Source: DASRHT01 sp035650355
GTDB taxonomy: Bacteria; Chloroflexota; Ktedonobacteria; Ktedonobacterales; Ktedonobacteraceae
Reading direction: 5' to 3'
Assembly: GCA_035650355.1 (NCBI GenBank)
Contig: DASRHT010000058.1
Location: forward strand, 46,954-110,953
DNA length: 64,000 nucleotides
Part shown: piece by piece, positions 41,505 to 50,238 of the stretch
Layout: every line of letters starts with the position of its first letter
Numbering within the stretch: the stretch's first letter is position 1
Position numbers and translations under genes: made by a program
Notes under the pieces: model-generated
The model's input: the letters and a program-made list of their open reading frames with translations, nothing else
Database searches by the model: none
What the model was told of the DNA's origin: nothing

Positions 41505-43314
41505 GATACCGTTGGGAAACCCGGTAGGACCACTAGACCAGCGAAAGTGACATCGGGTAGGATAGAGAAAAAAGAGCAGCTTCCCCTTTCGAGGGGGAGA
41601 TGCGTTGGTGAAGAAGAGAGGGAGAACTGATGTCGCTGCGTCCAGATCCGATGGGCTCTGTTCCAGAAGAAACCATTCGTGTAGCACGAGCCGTTTTTCG
41701 TCAAGGCAATCTCTGCATCCGCCTGCGAGAAGCGCTGGGAACTGTCTACGATGATGAGATGTTTGCGGATTTGTTCTCGTCTACAGGACGACCAGCAGAA
41801 GCGCCCTGGCGTTTAGCGCTGGTATGCGTGCTCCAATATGTGGGGGATCTTTCGGATCGGCAGGCCGCTGAGGCTGTCCGGGCACGTATTGACTGGAAGT
41901 ATTTACTTGGGCTTGAACTGACTGATCCTGGCTTCGACTTCTCAATCCTTTCAGACTTTCGCGCTCGGCTGATTGAGCGAGACGCGGAGCAACGGATCTT
42001 CGGCCATCTGGTAGAGCGTTTGAGTGAGCGTGGCTGGATCAAGAAGCGTGGGGTGCTGCGTACCGACTCCACTCATGTGTTGGCGGCAGTTCGGCGGCTC
42101 AATCGGCTGGAGCTGCTGGGAGAGACGCTTCGCGCCGCACTCAACGCTCTATCCGAACACAATGCTCAGTGGCTACAAGCCTGGGTGCCAGGAGACTGGT
42201 TTGAACGCTACTCCCGCCGCATTGAGGAATGGCGAATACCAGGGGCGAAGCAGAAACAAGAGCAGATCATGCAACAAATCGGTCAGGACGGCTCCCGCTT
42301 GCTCACGGAGATCTGGAATGAGCACACGCCTGCACCATTGCGCCAACTCCCAGAGGTGGAGGGACTGAGACGCACCTGGGTCCAGCAATTTTTCTGGAAC
42401 GAGCAAGGCCAGATCCAGGTACGCAACAAGGATGACTTGCCTCCTGCTCACCTCACCATTCGTTCTCCTTACGATCATCAGGCTCATTACGGCCACAAGC
42501 GCGATCTCTGCTGGTACGGCTACAAGGTGCATTTTAGTGAAACGTGCGAGGAAGATCTTCCTCATCTCATCACCCATGTTCTGACTACCGATGCAACCGA
42601 AACCGATATCGAACACACCGAAGCCATCCATCAAGCGCTCGCTAAGCGTTCTCTGCTTCCCGAAACCCATCTCATGGATGCCGGATATGTGGATGCAGGA
42701 TTGATCCTCACGAGCCAGGAGCACTATGAGATCGCGTTGGTGGGACCAGTCAGCCAGAACAACCAGTGGCAGGCCAAAGCGGCACAAGGCTATGATCTGG
42801 CATCTTTTCAGATTGATTGGCAAGGGAAATTTGCCACCTGCCCGCAAGGGAACCAGAGCGTGAAGTGGACAGAACGAAAGGATCAACACGGTCATCCGAA
42901 AGTGGCGATCCGCTTTGGACTGCTCGATTGTCGCGAGTGTCCAGTTCGTTCTCTCTGTACCCGCTCACCACATGCTCCTCGAATCTTAGCTGTGCGCCAT
43001 CAAAGCGAGCATGACACCTTGCGCCTAGCGCGTGCGCGCGAGAAGGGCGAGGAGTTTCGCAGGCAGTATGCTCAACGATCTGGCATTGAAGGAACCCATT
43101 CTCAAGCCGTGCGAACGATGGGATTACGTCGAACGCGCTATCTGGGCCTAAACAAGACCGCTCTCCAGCACCTTTTTACCGCTGCCGCTCTCAATCTGCT
43201 TCGCCTGGATGCTTTCCTTGCAGAAAAGAAGGTGACAAAGACACGGATCTCGCGCTTTGCCGCCTTAGCTCCTGCTGAGATTGCGAGCTGATCTTTGGGT
43301 TTCCCAACGGTATC
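41505..43314 (+). mobile_element. IS1182-family insertion sequence, complete
   Basis: 1810 bp. Perfect 18-bp terminal inverted repeats GATACCGTTGGGAAACCC (41505-41522) and its complement (43297-43314). Flanked by a 7-bp direct repeat GAATTGT (41498-41504, 43315-43321), the target duplication. Carries one intact transposase, so it may still move. Confidence 0.9.
41630..43291 (+). CDS. IS1182-family DDE transposase
   Basis: 553 residues, complete. N-terminal VYDDEMFADLFSSTGRPAEAPWRLALVCVLQYVGDLSDRQAAEAVRARIDWKYLLGLEL matches the IS1182/IS5-like DUF772 domain. The catalytic triad is likely D in GVLRTDSTHVL, D in HLMDAGYVD and E in QRSGIEGTHSQAVR (DDE). A Cys cluster (CRECPVRSLC) lies before the last motif. 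No ribosome-site oddities; ATG preceded by GGGAG. It sits inside perfect IS ends and is not frameshifted. Confidence 0.95.
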   Translation: MSLRPDPMGSVPEETIRVARAVFRQGNLCIRLREALGTVYDDEMFADLFSSTGRPAEAPWRLALVCVLQYVGDLSDRQAAEAVRARIDWKYLLGLELTDPGFDFSILSDFRARLIERDAEQRIFGHLVERLSERGWIKKRGVLRTDSTHVLAAVRRLNRLELLGETLRAALNALSEHNAQWLQAWVPGDWFERYSRRIEEWRIPGAKQKQEQIMQQIGQDGSRLLTEIWNEHTPAPLRQLPEVEGLRRTWVQQFFWNEQGQIQVRNKDDLPPAHLTIRSPYDHQAHYGHKRDLCWYGYKVHFSETCEEDLPHLITHVLTTDATETDIEHTEAIHQALAKRSLLPETHLMDAGYVDAGLILTSQEHYEIALVGPVSQNNQWQAKAAQGYDLASFQIDWQGKFATCPQGNQSVKWTERKDQHGHPKVAIRFGLLDCRECPVRSLCTRSPHAPRILAVRHQSEHDTLRLARAREKGEEFRRQYAQRSGIEGTHSQAVRTMGLRRTRYLGLNKTALQHLFTAAALNLLRLDAFLAEKKVTKTRISRFAALAPAEIAS

Positions 43315-43321
43315 GAATTGT

Positions 43322-43593
43322 TGAGAGGCCCGTCAAACATCTTTTGCGGGGTTCAAAGGGGCGGCTGCCCTCTGCACTCTCGCTCAGAGAACGGGCATAT
43401 GCAGCATTTCGAGTTCTAGAACCATTTGGGATGACTCATGTCTTCCATAAAGAGACGAGGACCGCAGAGGCGAGTCCGCCGTTGCAACGAGGAGCAGGAA
43501 CATTTAAAGAGAATTTGCTGTGGCCACTACTACTGAATGGAGAAAGAGGATAAGGAAGCGAAGAACCATCGTTGAAGAGATGATCCCTCGCTT
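43322..43593. other. Intergenic region right of the IS, no gene
   Basis: No supported gene. Contains the right arm of the older inverted repeat (43422-43444). Short minus- and plus-strand ORFs here have no ribosome sites. Confidence 0.5.
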
Positions 43594-43998
43594 CTAGTGC
43601 ATATGCAGTACCAGTAAACCCATGAAATCGAAACCGGTCAGGACGAGGATAAGTGCAAGGCTGGCAAAAATAAGACCGCGCTGCCAGCCACGATTGGAGG
43701 CAGATGTGCCGGTTGAGACATTTGTGCGTGCAGATGTAACGCTCTGTTGTGCAAGAGGATCGGTGTCGCGCACTGTATGCAGCGCTGCATTGCTCAGGAG
43801 GCGCAATTTCCATTGTATCGCCCGCTGGCGCTCGCTGAGAGCCTCTTCAAAGGAGCTATACACTTCTTCTTCGTCTACCGGCCCACATGGCAGCGTCATG
43901 ACCGGCATGGGTTGAGTCATGTAGCTATCTCCCATGACCGGCATATCCGTCTGGACCGCGTATTGCTTGAGTTCTAAATCAGTTGCTATACAGTTCAT
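43594..43998 (-). CDS. Small tail-anchored membrane protein of unknown function
   Basis: 134 residues from ATG 43998 behind AGGAGG (GTG 44004 is too close). Hydrophilic N-terminal 105 residues with a helical EEALSERQRAIQWKLRLLSNAAL, then one C-terminal membrane helix (LIFASLALILVLTGFDFMGLLVLHM). The topology is tail-anchored. Not recognised. Confidence 0.62.
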   Translation of the reverse strand: MNCIATDLELKQYAVQTDMPVMGDSYMTQPMPVMTLPCGPVDEEEVYSSFEEALSERQRAIQWKLRLLSNAALHTVRDTDPLAQQSVTSARTNVSTGTSASNRGWQRGLIFASLALILVLTGFDFMGLLVLHMH

Positions 43999-44247
43999 CT
44001 TCACATCCTCCTATACTTACTAATTCTCTACACGGGATAGCCTACCGGAAATTAGACAGCGTCGCACCTGTCATTTGACCTATTTCACGCTCACTGGCAA
44101 AGGGTTAAGAAAACTCTAATCCCCTCACAAGCAAGATTTAATAGCCTTAAAGCTTTTTAAACTGGGGTCGCCATTGCAGAGCCCCTGGTATACTGGACTC
44201 ACAACCACAAAATCATAAGAAGAATCTTGAAATTCCGCGCCCGAAGA

Positions 44248-44272
44248 GGGCAGGGGCAAGCCCCGCCCCTAC
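44248..44272. repeat. GGGGC repeat unit 2 (partial)
   Basis: GGGCAGGGGCAAGCCCCGCCCCTAC, a short palindromic version of the GTAGGGGC/GCCCCTAC family, just before the SprT-like gene's ribosome site. Key parts: GGGGCAAG and GCCCCTAC. Confidence 0.6.
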
Positions 44273-44296
44273 GGAGCGCGGTAAGGAGTATCTTGT

Positions 44297-44815
44297 ATGC
44301 TGCTGGCTACCAATCACACCAACTCTCATCCCTCAACAGCCGTGGCTGAATGCAGGCATGATCTCAATAGCTATCTTGACCAAATCTGGCAAGATTTTTT
44401 TTCCGATACCCCGCGCGTCAACGAGGTGCGCATCGCTTACTGCTATCCCTGGAAAACGCGCCTCGGCCTGATTCGCCTGTCATTGGACAAGATGGTATCG
44501 TTTATCGGTATCAATGCCCTGTTACAATTGCAGCAGGTACCAGAATATGTTTTGACCACCACTATTGCGCATGAAATGGTCCATTATGCTCAAGGGTTTG
44601 GCTCGCCTTTGCCTCGCGTCTGCGAGCATCCACATGCCAACAAAGTCGTTGAGCGAGAGCTGGAGCGCAGGGAATTAGGGGAGGCGTTGCGTTGTTGTAA
44701 CGCGTGGATTGACAAACACTGGTATCCATTTTATGATAAGCTACGTGAGTCCGGTTGGGCGGATCTTCCTGGCAAACGTCACTCCGCTCGGTGGAGGCAC
44801 AGATCAGGGTGTTAG
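44297..44815 (+). CDS. SprT-like zinc metallopeptidase domain protein
   Basis: 172 residues. The zinc-binding HExxH is in TTIAHEMVHYAQGFG (near 93-107). The N-terminal LDQIWQDFFSDTPRVNEVRIAYCYPWKTRLGLIRLS and following KVVERELERREL helix fit the SprT/Spartan-like minimal fold. AAGGAG upstream of ATG. In eukaryotes Spartan removes DNA-protein crosslinks; bacterial roles are unclear. Two Cys follow (CCNAW), perhaps a zinc finger remnant. Confidence 0.75.
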   Translation: MLLATNHTNSHPSTAVAECRHDLNSYLDQIWQDFFSDTPRVNEVRIAYCYPWKTRLGLIRLSLDKMVSFIGINALLQLQQVPEYVLTTTIAHEMVHYAQGFGSPLPRVCEHPHANKVVERELERRELGEALRCCNAWIDKHWYPFYDKLRESGWADLPGKRHSARWRHRSGC

Positions 44816-44869
44816 CCTGCTTGTGTATAGCAACATGTAGCAATAAAGTTCAGAATGCAGGTCTATCAC

Positions 44870-44898
44870 TTGACATCCATTTTTGCCTGTGGTATATT
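44870..44898 (+). promoter_or_regulatory. Promoter of rho
   Basis: TTGACA (44870-44875), 17 bases, TATATT (44893-44898), a near-consensus promoter. About 235 bases of 5' leader follow before the GTG start. Rho is commonly autoregulated by early termination in its leader, so the long leader fits (inference). No other gene in this 322-base gap. Confidence 0.72.
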
Positions 44899-45137
44899 CT
44901 TGCTAGCTCCGAAGATTCGTACCACACCGCTCAATGGTCTTGCAGGTTCCCAGTTGTGTTAAGTCGTGTTGTACAGCATCTTTGGTATTATTGGCTGACA
45001 CCTCTTACTTTCACCAGAGCTACCTGTCGCCGCATGTGATTCAATCAAGGGGATTCTAGACCAGCCCTATTCGTAAGATTTCCCACTTTATTCTATCCGG
45101 TTCAACACAGAAAGGAGAATGGGCGTTTAACCTCACA

Positions 45138-46427
45138 GTGTACACCGCCCTGCACAACGTGAACATAGCAGAGTTAGAAATTAAAACCGTAACGGAGTTG
45201 CGCGATCTCGCTCGCGATCTCGAACTCTCCGGCTACAGTACCCTCAAGAAACAGGACCTCGTCTTCAGACTACTTCAAGCCAATACCGAACAGCAAGGAA
45301 ACATTTTTAGCGCAGGGGTGTTGGAGATTGTGGAAGATGGGTTTGGCTTCCTTCGTCAGGAGCGCTTTCTGCCTGGCAACATGGATGTATACGTCTCCCA
45401 GTCGCAGATCCGCCGCTTTGGATTGCGCACCGGAGATATGGTTTCGGGCCAGGTGCGCCCGCCTAAGGATAACGAGAAGTACTATGGCCTGCTACGCGTC
45501 GAAGCTATCAACGGGGTTGACCCGGAAATTGCGAAACGTCGCCCCCATTTTGATATCCTGACGCCGATTTCTCCCCGCGAGATGTTTAATCTGGAAACTG
45601 GAGCAGCGAATATTTCTGGCCGCATCATTAACCTTGTCGCCCCGATTGGCCGTGGGCAGCGCGGCTTGATCGTTTCCCCGCCAAAGGCCGGCAAGACGAT
45701 GCTGCTCAAGTCGATTGCCAACTCGATCACCGAAAATTATGAGGACGTTCACTTGATGATCGCGCTCATCGGCGAGCGACCGGAAGAGGTCACCGATATG
45801 AAACGTTCGGTGAAGGCGGAGGTGATTAGCTCGACCTTCGATGAGCCGACCGAGGCCCATACCCGCGTTGCTGAAATGGTACTGGAACGCGCCAAGCGCC
45901 TGGTCGAAGGCGGACGCGATGTCGTGGTGCTGCTCGACAGTATCACCCGTCTGAGCCGCGCCTACAACCTGGCAGTACAGCCCAGTGGGCGCACGCTCTC
46001 CGGCGGTCTTGATCCCAGCGCGCTCTTTCCTCCCAAACGCTTCTTTGGGGCTGCCCGCAAAATTGAGGAAGGCGGCAGCTTGACCATCATCGCCACTACC
46101 CTGGTTGATACCGGCAGCCGTATGGATGATGTGATTTACGAAGAGTTCAAAGGCACCGGCAATATGGAATTAGTCCTGAACCGCAAACTTGCCGAGCGCC
46201 GCGTCTATCCCGCCATTGACATCTCCCTGTCCAGCACTCGCCGCGAAGAATTGCTCCTTGATGAGAAGACGCTGCGGGCCGTTGTTGTAATGCGTCGTAT
46301 GTTCTCGACCCTGGCCGATCAGCCCGGGCGCAGCAGCCTGGAGGCAATGGAGGCCCTGTTGCAGCATATGTCCAAGACGAGCAACAATATGGAGTTTCTG
46401 GCAACCCTCAACAAGAACATTTTGTAA
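45138..46427 (+). CDS. rho: Transcription termination factor Rho
   Basis: 429 residues, standard size. The N-terminal domain ELEIKTVTELRDLARDLELSGYSTLKKQDL and the cold-shock-like RNA-binding fold (GFGFLRQ, DVYVSQSQIRRFGLRTGDMVSGQVRPPK) precede the hexameric ATPase: Walker A PPKAGKT, RPEEVTDM, LLDSITRLSRAYN (Walker B/Q-loop) and KIEEGGSLTIIATTLVDTGSRMDD. GTG start; its ribosome site AAAGGAG lies 20 bases upstream, farther than usual. A hairpin terminator follows. Confidence 0.96.
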   Translation: MYTALHNVNIAELEIKTVTELRDLARDLELSGYSTLKKQDLVFRLLQANTEQQGNIFSAGVLEIVEDGFGFLRQERFLPGNMDVYVSQSQIRRFGLRTGDMVSGQVRPPKDNEKYYGLLRVEAINGVDPEIAKRRPHFDILTPISPREMFNLETGAANISGRIINLVAPIGRGQRGLIVSPPKAGKTMLLKSIANSITENYEDVHLMIALIGERPEEVTDMKRSVKAEVISSTFDEPTEAHTRVAEMVLERAKRLVEGGRDVVVLLDSITRLSRAYNLAVQPSGRTLSGGLDPSALFPPKRFFGAARKIEEGGSLTIIATTLVDTGSRMDDVIYEEFKGTGNMELVLNRKLAERRVYPAIDISLSSTRREELLLDEKTLRAVVVMRRMFSTLADQPGRSSLEAMEALLQHMSKTSNNMEFLATLNKNIL

Positions 46428-46441
46428 CCGGTACCCTATCT

Positions 46442-46485
46442 ACGACCCCGCAGAGAGATGTCATGAGGCGCTCTCACGGGGTCGT
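46442..46485 (+). terminator. Hairpin terminator after rho
   Basis: ACGACCCCG (46442-46450) pairs with CGGGGTCGT (46477-46485), continued inside by GAGAG/CTCTC. A short T-run (ACTATTTTGT) follows. Confidence 0.75.
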
Positions 46486-46507
46486 ACTATTTTGTCATAA
46501 CGGGCCG

Positions 46508-46588
46508 GTAGGGGCAGCCCTCGCGGTTGCCCTTGTCCCCCCTGCGTCCCTATCAGGCGTGCGGGGCAGGGGCAAGCCCTGCCCCTAC
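46508..46588. repeat. GTAGGGGC...GCCCCTAC intergenic repeat unit 3
   Basis: Starts GTAGGGGCAGCCCTCGCGG, ends CAAGCCCTGCCCCTAC. It ends one base before the stop of the acyl-CoA ligase gene on the other strand. Same class as 35322-35414 and 53310-53385. Confidence 0.7.
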
Positions 46589-48229
46589 CTATATTGCTCC
46601 CGGGTTGAGCGGCTCGGTTTCGCCGGTGCCGCGCAGGAGGAAGCGCTGGATCTTGCCCGTGGCGGTCTTGGGCAGCTCAGGGATGAATTCGAGGTAGCGC
46701 GGGTACTTGAAGGGCGCGATCTGGTTTTTGACGAAATTTTTCAGCTCTTCCGCCAGCGCCGCCGATGGCTGCTGCCCCTGCTTGAGCACAACGTACGCTT
46801 TGGGCTTGACCAGATTCTCCTCGTCAAGAATGCCGACGACCGCAGCTTCCAGCACCGATGGGTGCATCACCAGCGTATTCTCGACCTCGACCGGCGAGAC
46901 CCACTGACCCCCGACTTTGAGCATATCATCCGAGCGACCGCAGTACCAGTAGTATCCTTCTTCGTCCTGGTAGTATTTATCGCCGGTATGAATCCAGGAC
47001 CCGCTGAAGGTCTCCTTCGTTTTCTGGTGCTTGTTCCAGTAGTACGCGGCAATGCTATCGCCGTCGATGAGCAGATTGCCGATATCTCCCTGCGGCACCG
47101 CCTTGCCATGTTCGTCTGTAATCAGCGCCGAGTAGCCGGGGACGAGCTTGCCGGTGCTGCCGGGTTTGATCTCGCCGAGACGGTTGCTGATGAAAATGTG
47201 GCAGATTTCGGTGGAACCGATGCCATCAAGAATTTGCACATTGAACGCCTTCTCCCAGCGCCGCAGGATATCGGCTGGCAGCGCCTCGCCCGCAGAGACG
47301 CAGACGCGTAGCGAAGAGAGATCGAACTGCTTCCCGGCATCATGCAGAGCCAGCATGCTTGCATAGAGCGTGGGCACGCCAAAAAAAATGGTGGGACGAT
47401 ACTGCTCAATGGTCTTAAACATATCCTCGGCCAGCGGACGACCAGGGAAGAAGGCCGCGCTCGCCCCGACGCTAAAGGGGAAGTAAAGGTTGTTACCAAG
47501 CCCGTAAGCGAAATAGAGTTTTGCCGCCGAAAAGGTGATGTCGTTTGCGTTGATGCCGAGAATGGGCTTGGCATAATATTCGGTGCAATAGATGGCGTCA
47601 TGCTGCAAATGTACGCAGCCTTTGGGAAAGCCGGTGCTGCCCGAGCTATACAGCCAGAAGGCGCTATCATCTTTGAGCGTCTCCGCCGTCTGCAAGCTTG
47701 ATGAGGCCCGATCTATCCACTGCTCAAAATCATGGGTGGCGGCATCAAATGTGAGGGTGGCGGACTGCCCGACATTGTTGACAATGACAACGTGGCGCAG
47801 GTATTTGAGGCTGGGGCGGATCGATTGGATGGTTTGCCAGATGGAGGCATGGACAAGCAGAACGCGGGCGCGGCTGTCGTTGAGCATGTAGATGTAATCA
47901 TCGGGGCGCAGCATGGTGTTGATCGGGAGGGAGATCGCGCCCATCTTAATCACACCAAAGAAGGCGGCAGCAAACTGCGGCGAATCGAGCAAAAGCAGGG
48001 CCACGCGCTGCTCCATGTCAACCCCAAGATCGAGCAGGCCATTGCCAATACGGTTGGCAAGCTCGGCAATCTGTGCATACGTATATGACTTGCCTTCATG
48101 GTAGACAGCAATTTTCCCGCCTCGCCCTTCGGCGATATGCCGGTCTAAAAACGTGTCAGCGATATTAAGCTGGTCGGGTAGAACGATATCAGGAACGGCG
48201 GTGTCTGCTAGCGGCTTTTCGTAAAGCAT
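46589..48229 (-). CDS. AMP-forming acyl-CoA synthetase, benzoate-CoA ligase type
   Basis: 546 residues. Phosphate loop YSSGSTGFPKGCVH, adenylate motif DGIGSTEICHIF, then GDKYYQDEEGYYWYCGRSDDMLKVGGQWVSP and the C-terminal lysine motif LPKTATGKIQRF. N-terminal NIADTFLDRH and EQRVALLLLDSPQFAAAFFGVIKMGAISLPINTM are close to benzoate-CoA ligases. It activates an aromatic or short acid with ATP and CoA. No aromatic-degradation genes adjoin, so the acid is open. ATG behind AAAGAGGTG. Confidence 0.9.
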   Translation of the reverse strand: MLYEKPLADTAVPDIVLPDQLNIADTFLDRHIAEGRGGKIAVYHEGKSYTYAQIAELANRIGNGLLDLGVDMEQRVALLLLDSPQFAAAFFGVIKMGAISLPINTMLRPDDYIYMLNDSRARVLLVHASIWQTIQSIRPSLKYLRHVVIVNNVGQSATLTFDAATHDFEQWIDRASSSLQTAETLKDDSAFWLYSSGSTGFPKGCVHLQHDAIYCTEYYAKPILGINANDITFSAAKLYFAYGLGNNLYFPFSVGASAAFFPGRPLAEDMFKTIEQYRPTIFFGVPTLYASMLALHDAGKQFDLSSLRVCVSAGEALPADILRRWEKAFNVQILDGIGSTEICHIFISNRLGEIKPGSTGKLVPGYSALITDEHGKAVPQGDIGNLLIDGDSIAAYYWNKHQKTKETFSGSWIHTGDKYYQDEEGYYWYCGRSDDMLKVGGQWVSPVEVENTLVMHPSVLEAAVVGILDEENLVKPKAYVVLKQGQQPSAALAEELKNFVKNQIAPFKYPRYLEFIPELPKTATGKIQRFLLRGTGETEPLNPGAI

Positions 48230-48312
48230 CGGTACACCTCTTTCTGTGGGCTACGCTGCAAAAACGCTGATGAACTGGATAATGATGCTCTTATTGTACC
48301 AAAACTCAGCGA

Positions 48313-49083
48313 TCATTGCTCAATCTCGGCAGATTTTCGCCGCAGCAGGCTGAGAAATTCGCGGTTGCCATCACGTCCCAGGATGGGGGATTCGATGGTG
48401 TCCTGCACGGCGAATGGAGTATGCAGGGGAATCCATTCCTGTAGCTCTTGCAGCACCCTGCTGTGTACCTGCGGATCGCTGATGATCCCGCTGCCCCGGT
48501 CAACTTCGGCCTTGCCCGCCTCGAACTGTGGCTTCACCAGGGCAACCACCCAGCTCTCTAGCGATGGCGCGAGGAGTGGCGCTAGAGGAGGCAGCACGAG
48601 GCGCAAGGAGATGAAGGAAACGTCAATAGTGGCACATTGCGCCAGCTCCGGTAGCTCAGTGAGATGGCGAATATTGGTTCGCTCCATGACGACGACGCGC
48701 GGGTCGTTGCGCAGCGACCATGCCAGTTGTCCATGACCGACATCGACAGCATACACGCGCCTCGCTCCCCGCTCCAGCAGACATTGGGTAAAACCACCAG
48801 TAGACGCGCCGATGTCTATGGCAATCAATCCCTGCGGATCGAGATGAAAGGCGTCAAGCGCCTTCTCAAGCTTCAATCCGCCTCGACTGACGTACTTGAG
48901 TTCCGGCGCGATCTCCGCCAGGCGACACTCGACCGCGAGCGGGATCAGCGTGCCGGGCTTATCGACCATCCGCTCCCCCACGTAAACCTGCCCCGCCATA
49001 ATCAGCGAGCGCGCACGCTCCCGGCTCGGTGCCAGCCCTCGCCGCACCAGCGCAACATCCAGTCGCTCTTTATTCGCTGCCAT
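48313..49083 (-). CDS. tlyA: TlyA-family 2'-O-rRNA methyltransferase
   Basis: 256 residues. An S4 RNA-binding domain (RLDVALVRRGLAPSRERARSLIMAGQVYVGERMVDKPG) is followed by an FtsJ/RrmJ-like SAM domain: AIDIGASTGGFTQCLLERGARRVYAVDVGHGQL and DVSFISLRLVLPPL. TlyA methylates 16S/23S rRNA ribose 2'-OH (C1409/C1920 in mycobacteria). Follows the ROK kinase by 10 bases in the same operon. Confidence 0.93.
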   Translation of the reverse strand: MAANKERLDVALVRRGLAPSRERARSLIMAGQVYVGERMVDKPGTLIPLAVECRLAEIAPELKYVSRGGLKLEKALDAFHLDPQGLIAIDIGASTGGFTQCLLERGARRVYAVDVGHGQLAWSLRNDPRVVVMERTNIRHLTELPELAQCATIDVSFISLRLVLPPLAPLLAPSLESWVVALVKPQFEAGKAEVDRGSGIISDPQVHSRVLQELQEWIPLHTPFAVQDTIESPILGRDGNREFLSLLRRKSAEIEQ

Positions 49084-49093
49084 ACGCCAATTC

Positions 49094-50149
49094 CTACGAA
49101 TTGTGATAAATCAGGGCGCCCGCTCCCACGAGTCCTACGTTGATGCCCAGTTCGGCCAGCACGATGCGCACTGCTTCGCGGGGGACGCTCATGGCTCGCT
49201 GCTCCACGATGCGTCTGGCCGGATCGAGCAGGATCGCCCCCATCTGCGTCACCCCACCCCCCAGAATGATCAGCTCGGGATTGAAGATATGGATGATATT
49301 CACCAGTCCCACGCCCAGCGCCTCTGCCGCTCTGGCGATGATATCGCGTGCCAGGGGGATGCCAGCCTCCGCCGCCATTGCTACCGTGCGGGCGTTAACA
49401 TGAATGGTCGATGGGGTCGCGCCAGGCTTGTTCTCTTCAACCGGCTTTTGCTGCGCGAGAGCAAAGGCAAGCAGCTCCTCGCCTTTGCCTATGGCGATCA
49501 TCTCATTGGCGCGACGACCAATCGCCGTCCCGGAGGTGATCGCCTCCAGGCAGCCGATATTGCCGCAATTGCAGCGCTCGCCCCGCCAATCAATCGTCAT
49601 ATGCCCAAGCTCCGCCGCCGTTCCAGAAACCCCTTCCAGAATCTTGCCATTAGAGATGATGCCGCCGCCGATGCCGGTGCTGATCGTCATATAGACCATC
49701 TCTTTGCTGCCCCGACCGGCCCCGAACATATACTCGCCCAGCGCGGCAGTATTGGCGTCGTTCTCGACGAAGATCGGCACGTTGAACCGCTGCTGAAACA
49801 GATCCTTCAAGGGCACATGGTCCCAGCCCGGCAAATTGGGCGGGGCAAACACCACCCCTGTCCGGTTGTCAAGTGGACCCGGCGCAGCGATGCCGATGCC
49901 GCTTATCTCGTCCAGCGTGGTATCGGCGGCTTCAAGCGCCTGTTCCACCGCTTGAAATATGCGCGGCATGATGTGGTCCGGCGTCGGGTCCTCGCCCGTG
50001 AGCAGATTCACGCGCGACTTGAGAGTCGCGCCCTGCAAGACCGCCGTCCGAATCTGTGTCCCTCCCAGGTCCACGCCGATGACCAGGGGAAAATGGCCTG
50101 CTGGCTGTGTCTGAGCGTTACCAATCAACGTTGCATCCTCTTCCTTCAT
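49094..50149 (-). CDS. ROK-family sugar kinase (glucokinase type)
   Basis: 351 residues. Phosphate-1 loop GVDLGGTQIRTAVLQG, FVENDANTAALGEY with the catalytic Asp, ISTGIGGGIISNG, HMTIDWRGERCNCGNIGCLEA (zinc motif C-x-C-x2-GC) and FNPELIILGGGVTQ. Typical of bacterial ROK glucokinases, which are separate from DNA-binding ROK repressors since no HTH precedes. ATG behind GGGAGC. First gene of the ROK-tlyA unit. Confidence 0.93.
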   Translation of the reverse strand: MKEEDATLIGNAQTQPAGHFPLVIGVDLGGTQIRTAVLQGATLKSRVNLLTGEDPTPDHIMPRIFQAVEQALEAADTTLDEISGIGIAAPGPLDNRTGVVFAPPNLPGWDHVPLKDLFQQRFNVPIFVENDANTAALGEYMFGAGRGSKEMVYMTISTGIGGGIISNGKILEGVSGTAAELGHMTIDWRGERCNCGNIGCLEAITSGTAIGRRANEMIAIGKGEELLAFALAQQKPVEENKPGATPSTIHVNARTVAMAAEAGIPLARDIIARAAEALGVGLVNIIHIFNPELIILGGGVTQMGAILLDPARRIVEQRAMSVPREAVRIVLAELGINVGLVGAGALIYHNS

Positions 50150-50238
50150 GGGTTGCTCCCATCGAGTTTATATGGTTAGATGATAACCCATTTGTGAGAG
50201 GGGGGCAAGAGACTCCAGTTATCTATCGAGTCCGGCGA

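Larger units (their letters stand above)
41481..43444. repeat. Older inverted repeat bracketing the IS1182-type element
   Basis: 41481-41503 (AAGACATGAGTTATCCC...) and the reverse complement of 43422-43444 (AAGACATGAGTCATCCC...) match at 20 of 23 positions, outside the IS inverted repeats. It suggests the element landed in an already repeated structure. Confidence 0.65.

Noticed and set aside
43281..43553. 90-residue ORF after the transposase
   Set aside because: Starts inside the transposase stop region and covers the IS end and flank; no ribosome site.
46463..47311. 282-residue plus-strand ORF opposite the acyl-CoA ligase
   Set aside because: Antisense to a clearly conserved enzyme; starts within the repeat unit at 46508.
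49103..50179. 358-residue plus-strand ORF opposite the ROK kinase
   Set aside because: Antisense to a complete ROK kinase with all motifs; no ribosome site.
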